Positions 1-11,099 of a DNA stretch of 38,232 nt are shown here, piece by piece. The stretch is taken from contig CYUG01000014.1 of assembly GCA_001403775.1 (NCBI GenBank), forward strand, positions 1 to 38,232, written 5' to 3'. The DNA comes from Dermabacter indicis (GTDB lineage: Bacteria; Actinomycetota; Actinomycetes; Actinomycetales; Dermabacteraceae). The notes beneath the pieces were generated by a model. The model was not told where the DNA came from. It did no database searches and saw nothing but the letters and a program-made list of their open reading frames with translations. The position numbers and the translations under genes are program-made. Position 1 is the stretch's first letter. Every line of letters starts with the position of its first letter.

Positions 1-150
1 AAAAACAGAAAAATCTAAACCCAGCAGAAACAAAACAATCAACATTACGCTGACCATCCAGAAATTGAACAAGAAATTCAATGTTCCTGCCAAAAAAATT
101 GGCATCAATAAACAGACACACTATTGAGATATCAAACAACATACGCACAC
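1..150 (-). ncRNA. 5' leader of an rRNA operon (16S gene just outside the window)
   Basis: This AT-rich stretch contrasts with the rest of the window. Read on the minus strand, 141-117 gives TGTTGTTTGATATCTC followed by AATAGTGTG, which closely matches the boxA-containing leader (TTGTTTGAGAACTCAATAGTGTG) known in front of actinobacterial 16S genes. Downstream are two inverted repeats: tgccaa/ttggca at 88-93 and 99-104, and attgaa/ttcaat at 64-69 and 77-82. These could form the antitermination and processing structures of pre-16S RNA. The tyrS gene next to an rrn operon is a common actinobacterial arrangement. The motif match is seen; that 16S begins within a few tens of bases of position 1 is inference. 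Confidence 0.8.
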
Positions 151-230
151 CGTGCTCACCCCTTTTCGAGGGGCTCGCGAGGAGCTAATGTTCACCGGAA
201 GTTCTTCTTCACCTCTCGGCGCGAGTCACT

Positions 231-259
231 AGTCTAGCAACTCCACCCGACTCGGTCAA
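231..259 (-). promoter_or_regulatory. Proximal rRNA operon promoter
   Basis: On the minus strand, TTGACC (259-254) is followed after exactly 17 bases by TAGACT (236-231). This is a near-consensus vegetative sigma factor promoter reading toward the rRNA leader. Transcription would start near 224, about 85 bases before the boxA-like motif. Confidence 0.75.
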
Positions 260-390
260 GCCGGCTCTCCGTGTTCCGCGCCACTCTTCACCAGATACTC
301 ACCCGGGGTATGTGCGCGATCTCCGCGACAGCCACTTACGGCCGTGATTCGAAGGCGAATTTCTTCGGTTCCTCGAACCAACGAACAAAG

Positions 391-419
391 ACAGTACGCG
401 GGGCAGACGCATCGGTCAA
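391..419 (-). promoter_or_regulatory. Distal rRNA operon promoter
   Basis: On the minus strand, TTGACC (419-414) is followed after 17 bases by TACTGT (396-391). It has the same -35 hexamer and spacing as the proximal promoter and lies between the tyrS terminator and that promoter. This gives a tandem pair, as is usual for rrn operons. Confidence 0.65.
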
Positions 420-458
420 GCCCTCAAGGCCCCCGCGTGCGCACCGCCACAATGCGAA

Positions 459-493
459 GCACCCGCGCCCCTCAATCACGGGGCAGCGGGTGC
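459..493 (-). terminator. Hairpin after tyrS
   Basis: An inverted repeat pairs 459-471 (gcacccgcgcccc) with 480-493 (ggggc, one unpaired a, gcgggtgc). This is a 13-bp GC-rich stem with an 8-base loop, 36 bases beyond the tyrS stop codon on the minus strand. It lacks a long T-run, as is common for high-GC actinobacterial terminators. It would shield tyrS transcription from the rRNA promoters just downstream. Confidence 0.65.
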
Positions 494-528
494 TCGACAC
501 CGGTGTTCAGCAGTTGTTTACCGATTGC

Positions 529-1803
529 TCAACTCACAATCTTCACCATCGCGGCATTCTTCTTGCCTCGGCGAAGAAGCAAATACCCACCGGCCAAGGC
601 GTCGAAGCTGCCAAGCTCGGTCTCGAGAACCTCGACGTCGCCAGAAATCTTCTCACCGTTCACCGAGAGGCCTCCCTCTTTGAGCGCCCTCCGCACCGCG
701 CCGTTGGAGGTCAAAAGCTCGGTGGCCGTGTAGGCCTCGACCAGGTTTGCCGTCCCGGGAAGCTCGACACGGGGAAGCTCCCCCGCGATCACGGCAACCG
801 TCGGACCATCAAGCTCACGCACATCGCCGCGCCCAAACAGCACAGAAGCCGCCGCCTTCGCTTGCGCGGTCGCTTGCTCGCCGTGGACGAGAGTCGTCAT
901 GTCGTCCGCGAGAAGCTTCTGCGCGGCACGCTCATGTGGGCGCTCAGCCGTGACAGCCTCGATCTCCGCGAGTTCTTCCGCCGGGCGGAATGTGAAGAAC
1001 CTCAGGTACTTGAGGACATCGCGATCGTCGGCGCCGAGCCAGAACTGGTGGAACGCGTAGGGGCTCGTAAGATCCGGATCGAGCCACACGGCCCCGCCTT
1101 CACTCTTGCCGAACTTCGTCCCATCCGCCTTCGTCACGAGCGGCGTTGTCAGGGCATGGGTCTGGACGCCTTCGACCTTGCGGATCAGCTCGGCGCCGCC
1201 CACGATATTGCCCCACTGGTCATTGCCGCCGTACTGTAGCGTGACCCCGTGGCGACGGTAAAGCTCGAGGAAGTCCATCGCCTGAAGGATCTGGTACGAG
1301 AACTCGAGGTAGCTGAGCCCCTCGTCCGAGTTGAGGCGCTTGGCGACGGTCTCCTTCGAGAGCATCGTGCCCATGCGGAAATGCGCGCCGTAATCGCGAA
1401 GGAAACTCAAAACGTTGAGGTCCTTCGTCCAGTCGTAGTTGTTCACCATCGTCACGCCGAACTCACCCTCGGGGTCGAGGAAGCGTTCGATTTGGCCGCG
1501 AAGCGACTCGACCCACGTCGCGACAATGTCGGACGAGTTCATCTTTCGCTCGCCGGACATGCGCGGATCCCCCACGAGCCCCGTGGCACCGCCCACGAGG
1601 GCAAACGGCTTGTTGCCCGCGAGCTGGAAGCGACGCATCGTGAGAATCTGTGTCAGGTGACCAACGTGAAGGGAGGACGCGGTGGGGTCAAAGCCGCAAT
1701 AGAGCTTGATCGGGCCTTCGTTCGCTGCGGTGCGGATTTCCTCGATACCGGTCGAGTTCACAAGCAGGCCACGCCATTCAAGCTCGTCAACGATGTTGAC
1801 CAT
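529..1803 (-). CDS. tyrS: Tyrosyl-tRNA synthetase
   Basis: This cytoplasmic class I enzyme charges tRNA-Tyr with tyrosine using ATP. The 424-residue length is normal for bacterial TyrRS. The HIGH-type signature is HVGH at residues 46-49. The tyrosine-binding region includes YGGNDQWGN near 191-199. The KMSKS-type loop is KFGKS at 230-234. A C-terminal S4-like RNA-binding domain is visible around GLSVNGEKI. The ATG start follows a GGAG-like ribosome site about seven bases upstream. It lies 72 bases downstream of argH on the same strand and is followed by a hairpin and the rRNA promoters. Its own promoter was not identified, so read-through from argRGH is possible. Confidence 0.97.
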   Translation of the reverse strand: MVNIVDELEWRGLLVNSTGIEEIRTAANEGPIKLYCGFDPTASSLHVGHLTQILTMRRFQLAGNKPFALVGGATGLVGDPRMSGERKMNSSDIVATWVESLRGQIERFLDPEGEFGVTMVNNYDWTKDLNVLSFLRDYGAHFRMGTMLSKETVAKRLNSDEGLSYLEFSYQILQAMDFLELYRRHGVTLQYGGNDQWGNIVGGAELIRKVEGVQTHALTTPLVTKADGTKFGKSEGGAVWLDPDLTSPYAFHQFWLGADDRDVLKYLRFFTFRPAEELAEIEAVTAERPHERAAQKLLADDMTTLVHGEQATAQAKAAASVLFGRGDVRELDGPTVAVIAGELPRVELPGTANLVEAYTATELLTSNGAVRRALKEGGLSVNGEKISGDVEVLETELGSFDALAGGYLLLRRGKKNAAMVKIVS

Positions 1804-1875
1804 CGTGCGTCTCCATTCCTTTCATCGGGGCGGCTTCGGTGTGCCGCGCGTCGAATCCACAGTAGCGCACGCGCG

Positions 1876-4589
<2,714 letters not shown>

Positions 4590-4637
4590 GTTGTTCTCCT
4601 AGGGTTCGAGTGGCGCGAGTCGGCTCGCATCCGTGGT

Positions 4638-5180
4638 CTATGCCTGGTCGTCGATTCCTGCGCGGCGACCGTCGGCAAGTTCGAGCAGGGTAGCGGCGAG
4701 CTCGCGGCCTTCAGTTCCACCACGCGCGACGATCAGGATCGTGTCGTCCCCCGCGATCGTGCCGAGGATTGAGGGCAACACCGAATGGTCGAGGGCGCTC
4801 GCGAGGTACTGCGCGGCCCCGGGCGGCGTGCGCACGACGACGAGGTTTTCACTTGCCTCCGCACTCACGAGCAACTCTTCGGCGAGACGTTGGAGCCTCG
4901 CGGCGTAGTGCTCTTGCGAAGGCGGACGCCGCAAACGATGAACGCGTTCACCGCCCTCGGGCGGGAGCATGTACACGAGAGAGCCGGAACTCGAGCGCAC
5001 CTTTTCGGCACGGAGTTCCACGAGGTCACGCGAGAGCGTCGCCTGAGTGACACTCACGCCTTCTTCTTCGAGAAGGGCAAGGAGGGCGCTCTGCGAGGTC
5101 ACCTCGGTGCGGTTCAGAATGTCGACGATCTTTCGCTGACGCGAGATCTTGGTTTGAGGTTGCTGCGGTTGGTCACCCAT
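4638..5180 (-). CDS. argR: Arginine repressor ArgR
   Basis: Arginine-responsive DNA-binding repressor, a hexamer when active. An N-terminal winged helix (about residues 10-75, including [20 protein letters not shown]) reads ARG boxes. The C-terminal domain (about 105-178) contains [15 protein letters not shown], which forms the arginine-binding trimer interface. Start chosen at ATG 5180 (180 residues) because AGGAGG stands eight bases upstream. A longer open frame to 5282 would run into the ARG-box-like operator at 5278-5301 and has no sensible family N terminus. It is first in argR-argG-argH, so autoregulation is likely. Confidence 0.95.
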   Translation of the reverse strand: MGDQPQQPQTKISRQRKIVDILNRTEVTSQSALLALLEEEGVSVTQATLSRDLVELRAEKVRSSSGSLVYMLPPEGGERVHRLRRPPSQEHYAARLQRLAEELLVSAEASENLVVVRTPPGAAQYLASALDHSVLPSILGTIAGDDTILIVARGGTEGRELAATLLELADGRRAGIDDQA

Positions 5181-5277
5181 GGGCTTCGCCTCCTGCCCCG
5201 GCCATCGTCGGGCATTCGAATGCGACACGCGAGGCGAACTCTCGCCGGTCAGCTCGGGCCACATAAACGAATCGATT

Positions 5278-5301
5278 TGCAATCATATGCATGATCATAC
5301 A
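5278..5301 (-). promoter_or_regulatory. Overlapping pair of ARG-box-like operators
   Basis: Two 14-bp near-palindromes, TGCAATCATATGCA (5278-5291) and TGCATGATCATACA (5288-5301), share four bases. Both resemble the ArgR half-site pattern TGNAT-N4-ATNCA; the second has a single asymmetric position. They lie 98-121 bases upstream of the argR ATG. A TATGAT -10-like hexamer (5287-5282, minus strand) falls inside, so ArgR binding would block transcription of argRGH. The pattern is seen; binding is inferred. Confidence 0.6.
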
Positions 5302-5305
5302 GATA

Positions 5306-5348
5306 TGGCCTGGCCCTTCCCTGTGCACAGCAGAGAAAAGCCAGGCCA
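5306..5348 (-). terminator. Hairpin after pheT
   Basis: A perfect 9-bp inverted repeat pairs 5306-5314 (tggcctggc) with 5340-5348 (gccaggcca), 25 bases beyond the pheT stop. The loop itself contains a 10-bp palindrome, ctgtgcacag (5321-5330), so the structure may be branched. There is no clear T-run. It probably ends pheST transcription just before the argR operator. Confidence 0.5.
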
Positions 5349-5373
5349 AAGCAAAAGACGCGAAAAGCGCAGT

Positions 5374-7968
5374 CTATGCGCGCAGCTCACCGCCAACGGC
5401 CGATTCAACAGCCTTGATCGCGCGCGCACGGATCTCGTCGATCTCGGCGCCCTTGAGCGTCTTTTCATGGGGGCGCAGCCGCACCGCAAACGCGAGGGAC
5501 TTCTTCCCTTCCGCGACCTGATCGCCGCGGTATTCGTCGAAGAGACGCACGTCCTCCGCAACGTCGCCAATGCCCACGATCAGCGCCGCGCGCACAGCCT
5601 CGGCGGGAATGCCGTCGTCCACGACAAACGCGAAATCTTCCTTCGCGATCGGGAAGGTCGAAATCGGCTCGGACGCCACGACGGCCGGCGCGGAGGCGAT
5701 CACCGCCTCGAGGTCGAGCTCAAAGGCCGCCGCGTGCTTCGGGAGGCTAAAGGCCTTGATCACCGCGGGGTGAAGCTCGCCGGCAACGCCTACGCGCTTC
5801 CCCTCGATGGTCGAAAGGATCGCCGTGCGGCCGGGATGGAACGCACTCGATTCTCCCTGCTCGAGCACGAGTTCGGTGCCGGCGGCCGCGGCTACGCGAC
5901 GCGCGAAGGAAATCGCATCGGTCCAATCCCACGCACGTGCCTCGGTGAGAGGGCCACTCGGAGTGATCGGCCCACCCGCGACCAGTGCGACGTGGCGATC
6001 CTGCTTGGCGAGAGACGTTGCAATCTCCTCGAGCTCGGCATCGCTCGGGCGCGAGTCCGCGCTCGGAACCGGAACGCGCTCGCCACGTTTTTCGAACACG
6101 AGGCCCGACTCGAATACGGCGACCGCATCCTCTCCACGTGCGAGGTTCCGCTGCGCGACGGGAAGGAGAGTCTCGAGGATCGCCGTGCGCATGAGAGGCT
6201 CATCATCCACAAGCGGATTGAGCAGACGCACCGCTTCGCGAAGCGGTGAATCCTCCGCGAGGCGAAGCTTCGAGAAGGTCTTCTCGCTCGTGAACGGGAA
6301 GCTCACCACCTCGGTAGCTCCCGCCTCGGCGAGAGCATGTGCCACGGCGCGCCGCGCACGCTGGGCGCGGGTCAGGCCTCGCCCGCCGGGGGCCGACGGT
6401 AGCCTCGACGGAATCGCGTCATAACCCACGAGTCGCGCGATTTCCTCGACGAGATCCTCGGGGATGCGCAGATCAGGGCGCCAGGTCGGAGGATTGACCG
6501 CGAGCGTTTCGGCGCCGTTTTCGCCGCTGCCCGAGGGCGACACGGTGCAGCCGATTTTCTCGAGCGAGCCCACAACCTGCTCTCGCGTGTAGGCAATACC
6601 CACGACGCGCTCGGCGTAGTCGAGCGGAAGAGCGATCTCCACCGGCGCGCTTTCGCCCGCGCGTGCATGGGTGCGTGCCGAATCGAGCGTTCCGCCGCCG
6701 TATTCAACGAGGAGCTGGGCAGCCCGATACGCGGCCACCTCCACGAGTTCGGGATCGACGCCACGCTCGCCACGCTTACCGGCCTCGGACACGAGCTTGT
6801 GGCGGCGTGCGGTTCGGGCCTGGGTCGTAGGGTCAAAGTGCGCAGCTTCGATCACGACGTCAGAGGTGCTCTCGCCGACCTCGGTTTCGCTTCCGCCCAT
6901 GACGCCCGCGAGCGCGACCGCGCGTGCACCGTGGCCGCCCGTAGAATCCGCAACCACGAGGTCTTCGACGTGAAGCTTCCGGGTCTTGTCGTCAAGAGTC
7001 GTGAGCTTCTCGCCCTCCTTCGCACGGCGTACGACGATCGGCGCGGTGAGCTTCGCGGCATCGAACATGTGCAGCGGCTGGCCAAGGTCGAGCATGACGT
7101 AGTTGCCGACATCGACGATGAGCGAGATGTGACGCATGCCCGCGAGTGTGAGTCGCTGCTGCATCCACCTGGGGCTCGGGGCCGAGGCGTCCACGCCGCT
7201 CACGCGCTGCGCGACGTAGGACGTCGCGCCCACGTTGCCGCGGATCGGCGCGTCGTCTTCGAGCACGACCTCGAAGCCTTCGCCGGTTGCCTCGGGCACC
7301 TCGATCGCGAGAGCCGGGTCTGTGAAGACCTGACCGGTGGCGTGCGAGTATTCGCGGGCAACGCCGCGCATGGAAAAGCAGTAGCCGCGGTCGGGAGTCA
7401 CGTTGATCTCCACGACCTCCTCATCGAGCCCGAAAAGTGTGATCGCATCGTCGCCGGGTTTCGCGTCGATGCCCTCAGCGATGCCCTTGCCCAGAACGAT
7501 GATGCCGTCCTCGGTGTCTTCGCCGAGTCCGAGCTCTTCGGTCGAGCAAATCATGCCGTCGGAAAGGTGACCGTAGGTCTTACGCGCCGCAATCGCGAAG
7601 TTCCCCGGCAGAACGGTCCCGGGGAGGGAGACGACGACAAGGTCGCCCTCCACGAAGTTGTGCGCGCCGCAAATGATGCCGCGGCTCGGAACCTCCTCGC
7701 CCGGTTGCGGGTCCTTCGGGTTGTCCCTCTCTTCATTGTGTTCCGGGCCAACATCGACGCGGCACCAGTTCACGGTCTTACCGTTCTTATGGGTTTCCTT
7801 CACGAGGTTCAGGACGCGGCCCACGACGAGGGGCCCCGTGACCTGGGCGCCAAAGATCGCTTCTTCCTCGAGCCCCACGGAGACGAGCGAAGCCGCGACG
7901 GCCTCGGCGTTAGCGCCATCGACAAGCTCGACGTGCTCGCCGATCCATGACAGGGGAATGCGTGGCAT
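5374..7968 (-). CDS. pheT: Phenylalanyl-tRNA synthetase beta subunit
   Basis: The large subunit of the alpha2-beta2 PheRS, which charges tRNA-Phe in the cytoplasm. At 864 residues it has the full bacterial layout. An EMAP/Trbp111-type tRNA-binding domain spans about 40-160. B3/B4 editing and B5 domains fill the middle (for example PEDLVEEIARLVGYDAIP). A C-terminal FDX-ACB anticodon-binding domain includes FPIAKEDFAFVVDDGIPAEAVR. The ATG lies three bases after the pheS stop, so the subunits are translationally coupled. A hairpin follows the stop codon. Confidence 0.97.
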   Translation of the reverse strand: MPRIPLSWIGEHVELVDGANAEAVAASLVSVGLEEEAIFGAQVTGPLVVGRVLNLVKETHKNGKTVNWCRVDVGPEHNEERDNPKDPQPGEEVPSRGIICGAHNFVEGDLVVVSLPGTVLPGNFAIAARKTYGHLSDGMICSTEELGLGEDTEDGIIVLGKGIAEGIDAKPGDDAITLFGLDEEVVEINVTPDRGYCFSMRGVAREYSHATGQVFTDPALAIEVPEATGEGFEVVLEDDAPIRGNVGATSYVAQRVSGVDASAPSPRWMQQRLTLAGMRHISLIVDVGNYVMLDLGQPLHMFDAAKLTAPIVVRRAKEGEKLTTLDDKTRKLHVEDLVVADSTGGHGARAVALAGVMGGSETEVGESTSDVVIEAAHFDPTTQARTARRHKLVSEAGKRGERGVDPELVEVAAYRAAQLLVEYGGGTLDSARTHARAGESAPVEIALPLDYAERVVGIAYTREQVVGSLEKIGCTVSPSGSGENGAETLAVNPPTWRPDLRIPEDLVEEIARLVGYDAIPSRLPSAPGGRGLTRAQRARRAVAHALAEAGATEVVSFPFTSEKTFSKLRLAEDSPLREAVRLLNPLVDDEPLMRTAILETLLPVAQRNLARGEDAVAVFESGLVFEKRGERVPVPSADSRPSDAELEEIATSLAKQDRHVALVAGGPITPSGPLTEARAWDWTDAISFARRVAAAAGTELVLEQGESSAFHPGRTAILSTIEGKRVGVAGELHPAVIKAFSLPKHAAAFELDLEAVIASAPAVVASEPISTFPIAKEDFAFVVDDGIPAEAVRAALIVGIGDVAEDVRLFDEYRGDQVAEGKKSLAFAVRLRPHEKTLKGAEIDEIRARAIKAVESAVGGELRA

Positions 7969-7971
7969 TGC

Positions 7972-9069
7972 TCAGATCTCCGTTCCGTAGTGCTGGGAGA
8001 AGCGCACGTCGCCCTCCACGATGTCGTGCATGTCGGTCACCGAATTGCGGAGCATAAGAATGCGCTCGATGCCGAGACCGAACGCGAAGCCGCGGTACTC
8101 ACTCGGGTCAACTCCGCACGCGCGCAACACGGCGGGATTCACCATGCCGCAGCCGCCCATCTCGATCCAGCCCGTACCGCTGCATACGCGGCACGACAGA
8201 TCAGCATCGGCATCAAGCCCGTTCTTGGCCTCGCATCTGAAGCAGCGGAAGTCCATCTCGGCACTCGGCTCGGTGAAGGGGAAGTACGACGGGCGAAGGC
8301 GCGTGATCGGCTTACCGCCGAAGAGCGCTTCGGCGACCTTGTCCAGAGTTCCCACGAGATCCGCCATGGTGAGATCGCGATCGATCGCGAGCCCCTCAAC
8401 CTGGTTGAACACGGGTGCGTGGGTCGCATCAAGCTCATCGGTGCGGAACACCTTGCCGGGGCACGCGATGTAAAGCGGGACGCCGCGCTCAAGCAAGGTA
8501 CGTGCCTGGACGGGCGAGGTGTGCGTGCGCAACACCTGACCGCTCCCCTCGGGAGCAACGTAGAACGTGTCCTGCATTTGGCGCGCGGGGTGGTCTTCAT
8601 CGAAGTTGAGCGCGTCAAAGTTGAACCATTCGGCCTCGATCTCGGGTCCCTCGGCGATCTCCCACCCGAGACCGACGAACACGTCGGCGATGCGGTCCTG
8701 GAGGATCCCGAGCGGGTGGCGTGCGCCGCGCGGAAGACGATCAACGGCAGTCGTGACATCGACGCGATCCTTCGCGAGCGCCTCGGCCTCTTCCTTTTCG
8801 GCGATCTCCTTCGAACGCGCCGCGAGCGCTTGCTGCACGCGACCCTTCGAACCACCGATGAGCTTGCCGGCCGCGGCCTTCTGCTCCTTCGGCAAATCCT
8901 TAATGCCTCGATTCGCGCGCGAAAGCGGGGAGTCATCCCCCACATGGGCAATGCGCACCTGCTTAATTTCCGCCGACGTTGTGGCCCCCGCAATGGCGGC
9001 GAGCGCGGCATCGACCGCGCGTGCGATCGCCTCCTCGCTCATGTCCACACTGTTCGTCACATCTGACAC
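7972..9069 (-). CDS. pheS: Phenylalanyl-tRNA synthetase alpha subunit
   Basis: The catalytic subunit of PheRS, a class II synthetase. The N-terminal coiled-coil (about residues 1-110) is followed by the core with HPLGILQDRI, the motif-2-like FNQVEGLAIDR, a zinc-like CFRC...CRVC pair near 274-297, and the motif-3 block GFAFGLGIERILML. Length of 365 residues is usual. I used the GTG at 9069; an internal ATG at 9042 (MSEEAIARA) is an alternative, and neither has a strong ribosome site at ideal spacing. It forms a two-gene operon with pheT and is divergent from the formaldehyde dehydrogenase gene. Confidence 0.96.
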   Translation of the reverse strand: MSDVTNSVDMSEEAIARAVDAALAAIAGATTSAEIKQVRIAHVGDDSPLSRANRGIKDLPKEQKAAAGKLIGGSKGRVQQALAARSKEIAEKEEAEALAKDRVDVTTAVDRLPRGARHPLGILQDRIADVFVGLGWEIAEGPEIEAEWFNFDALNFDEDHPARQMQDTFYVAPEGSGQVLRTHTSPVQARTLLERGVPLYIACPGKVFRTDELDATHAPVFNQVEGLAIDRDLTMADLVGTLDKVAEALFGGKPITRLRPSYFPFTEPSAEMDFRCFRCEAKNGLDADADLSCRVCSGTGWIEMGGCGMVNPAVLRACGVDPSEYRGFAFGLGIERILMLRNSVTDMHDIVEGDVRFSQHYGTEI

Positions 9070-9305
9070 GAATTCACCACATCCTCACGTTGACACGTCA
9101 CACGCGGGCCCGCGCTCGATCACACGATTAAACCGGTCATCGAGGGGCCCTCGCGTGGGTGCATGCTTTTTGCACTTGCAATGATACGTGCCGGATACGG
9201 TGGGGGTCGTACGCTCCCGGTGCTCAGCGCTCGCGCGTACGGGCAACACGCGCCCACCGCCGCTGCGCTCACACAGGTCCAGCGCCCAACAGAAAGGCTT
9301 CACAC
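9070..9305. promoter_or_regulatory. Divergent intergenic region between pheS and mscR
   Basis: This 236-base region must hold promoters in both directions. On the minus strand, TATCAT (9186-9181) is the best -10 candidate for pheST but lacks a good -35. On the plus strand, TTGCAC (9170-9175) with GATACG 18 bases later is a weak candidate for mscR. A 13-base palindrome CGAGGGGCCCTCG (9141-9153) could be an operator or a leader hairpin. I see no phenylalanine-rich leader peptide and no T-box. The SigR-type promoter pattern is not evident. Confidence 0.35.
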
Positions 9306-10409
9306 ATGACCACAACAGTCCAAGGCCTCGTCTCCTTCGCCGCGAACGACCCCGCGAAAATCGTTGACATCACGATCCCCGAACCCGGCCCGCGCGACGT
9401 CATCGTCGATATCAAGACGTGCGGTGTGTGCCACACCGACCTCGCCTACCGCAACGGCGACATCAACGACGACTACCCATTCCTCCTCGGTCACGAAGCA
9501 ACCGCAGTCGTGAGCGAGATCGGCGAGAACGTCACGCACGTCGAGGTAGGCGACACGGTGATCCTCAACTGGCGCGCGGTATGTGGCCAATGCCGCGCGT
9601 GCAAGAAGGGCGAGCCGAAGTACTGCTTCGATACGTTCAACGCCTCGAAGTCCATGACCCTCGAGGATGGCACCGAGCTCACCGCCGCCCTCGGCATCGG
9701 CGCTTTCGCCGAAAAGACCCTTGTCCACGAGCTTCAGTGCACGAAGGTGGACCCCGATGCGGATGCGGCAGCCGTCGGCCTCCTCGGCTGTGGCGTCATG
9801 GCCGGAATCGGCGCCACGCTCAACACGGGCGAAGTGCAGCGCGGAGAATCCGTCGCGGTGATCGGCGCGGGTGGCGTCGGCCTCGCCTACGTTGCGGGCG
9901 CAAAGCTCGGCGGCGCGACCACGATCATCGCCCTCGATCTCGACGACAAGAAGTTCGAGAACGCACGCGCTCTCGGCGCGACGCACACGGTTGCCACGAA
10001 GGGCCTCGAACCCGACGAGGTTGCCGAAAAGATCCGCGAGCTCACGGGCGGATTCGGTGCCGACGTGGTCGTGGACGCCGTCGGCATTCCCGCGACCTAC
10101 ACCGCCGCGTTCTACGGTCGTGACCTTGCCGGCCGTGTTGTTCTCGTGGGCGTACCGAACCCGAAGGCCGAGGTCACGCTCCCGCTCATCGACATCTTCA
10201 GCCGCGGTGGCGCCCTCAAGAGCTCGTGGTACGGCGACTGCCTGCCCGAGCGCGACTTCCCCTACCTCGCGGACCTCTTCGCGCAGGGACGTCTCCCGCT
10301 CGACGAGTTTGTGACCGAACGCATCGCTCTCGACGACGTCGAAGGCGCATTCGAGCGCATGAAGGGTGGAGACATCCTCCGCAGCGTCGTTGAGCTGCCC
10401 AAGGCCTGA
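9306..10409 (+). CDS. mscR: S-(hydroxymethyl)mycothiol dehydrogenase
   Basis: A zinc-dependent medium-chain alcohol dehydrogenase, 367 residues. The mycothiol-dependent class oxidises the formaldehyde-mycothiol adduct with NAD+ and can also act on S-nitrosomycothiol. The catalytic zinc site shows Cys39 (CGVCHTD) and His63-Glu64 (GHEA). The structural zinc site is Cys93, 96, 99 and 107 ([15 protein letters not shown]). The NAD-binding fold has GAGGVG near 190. The ATG start follows AGAAAGG. It sits 41 bases ahead of a metallo-beta-lactamase-fold gene, the same pairing as Rv2259-Rv2260 in Mycobacterium tuberculosis. This implies that the organism makes mycothiol. Subfamily assignment rests on recognition of the whole sequence and on its neighbour. 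Confidence 0.88.
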   Translation: MTTTVQGLVSFAANDPAKIVDITIPEPGPRDVIVDIKTCGVCHTDLAYRNGDINDDYPFLLGHEATAVVSEIGENVTHVEVGDTVILNWRAVCGQCRACKKGEPKYCFDTFNASKSMTLEDGTELTAALGIGAFAEKTLVHELQCTKVDPDADAAAVGLLGCGVMAGIGATLNTGEVQRGESVAVIGAGGVGLAYVAGAKLGGATTIIALDLDDKKFENARALGATHTVATKGLEPDEVAEKIRELTGGFGADVVVDAVGIPATYTAAFYGRDLAGRVVLVGVPNPKAEVTLPLIDIFSRGGALKSSWYGDCLPERDFPYLADLFAQGRLPLDEFVTERIALDDVEGAFERMKGGDILRSVVELPKA

Positions 10410-10450
10410 TCTCCCCAACTCTCGACGACAAAAGAGAAAAGGACTTCACC

Positions 10451-11086
10451 ATGAATCTCCGCATCAACCATGCCGTTGCAGAAGGAACTTTCACCCTCGA
10501 CGGTGAAACACACGACGTCGAAAACAACGTGTGGGTCATCGGCAACGACGAGGACTGCGTTGTGATCGACGCGCCCCACAGCATCGAGACGATCGACAAA
10601 CTCGTGAACGGCCGCACCCTCCTCGCGATCCTCCTCACGCACGCCCACGATGACCATTCGCGGTTCGCTCCCGAACTCGCCGAACGCTTCCAGGCGCCCA
10701 TGCTCCTGCATCCGGACGACAAGAAGCTTTGGGCACTCACGCACGGCGACCTCGAATGGGACGCTGACGTTGCGGACGGCGACGCCTTCAGCATCGCAGA
10801 CCACGAACTCGAGGTCATCCACACCCCGGGCCACTCCCCCGGGTCGGTGTGCTACCTCCTGCGCAGCACCGAGGAGGGCGAGCCGGATCAGCTTTTCTCG
10901 GGTGACACGCTCTTCGAGGGCGGTCCCGGTGCGACCGGCCGTTCCTACAGCGACCGCGGGCAGATCGAGGACAGCATCCGCGAGCGGCTCTTCACGCTTG
11001 AGAATTCGACGATCGTGCACACGGGGCACGGTCCGGACACGACGATCGGCGCCGAACGCGAGCGTGCCGAGGGCGATTGGCTCTAA
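10451..11086 (+). CDS. Metallo-beta-lactamase-fold hydrolase paired with mscR
   Basis: A 211-residue hydrolase of the glyoxalase II-like superfamily. The metal-binding motif HxHxDH is at residues 64-69 (THAHDDHS). Further ligands are in HTPGHSPGS, the bridging aspartate in FSGDTLF, and the last histidine in VHTGHGPDTT. It follows mscR by 41 bases in one transcript. From this pairing it may hydrolyse the S-formylmycothiol made by MscR, giving formate and free mycothiol; that substrate is inference. A ribosome site (AAAAGGA) precedes the ATG. Its terminator lies inside the convergent kinase gene. Confidence 0.85.
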   Translation: MNLRINHAVAEGTFTLDGETHDVENNVWVIGNDEDCVVIDAPHSIETIDKLVNGRTLLAILLTHAHDDHSRFAPELAERFQAPMLLHPDDKKLWALTHGDLEWDADVADGDAFSIADHELEVIHTPGHSPGSVCYLLRSTEEGEPDQLFSGDTLFEGGPGATGRSYSDRGQIEDSIRERLFTLENSTIVHTGHGPDTTIGAERERAEGDWL

Positions 11087-11099
11087 GCGAGCGCCGCTC

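Noticed and set aside
271-1239. 322-codon plus-strand frame over the tyrS end and rRNA promoters
   Set aside because: Most of it is antisense to tyrS and the rest runs across promoter elements and a terminator hairpin.
9100-9175. Possible attenuation peptide in the pheST leader
   Set aside because: The only short frame (14 codons, beginning MHPREG) contains no phenylalanine codons, and no terminator/antiterminator pair is clear.
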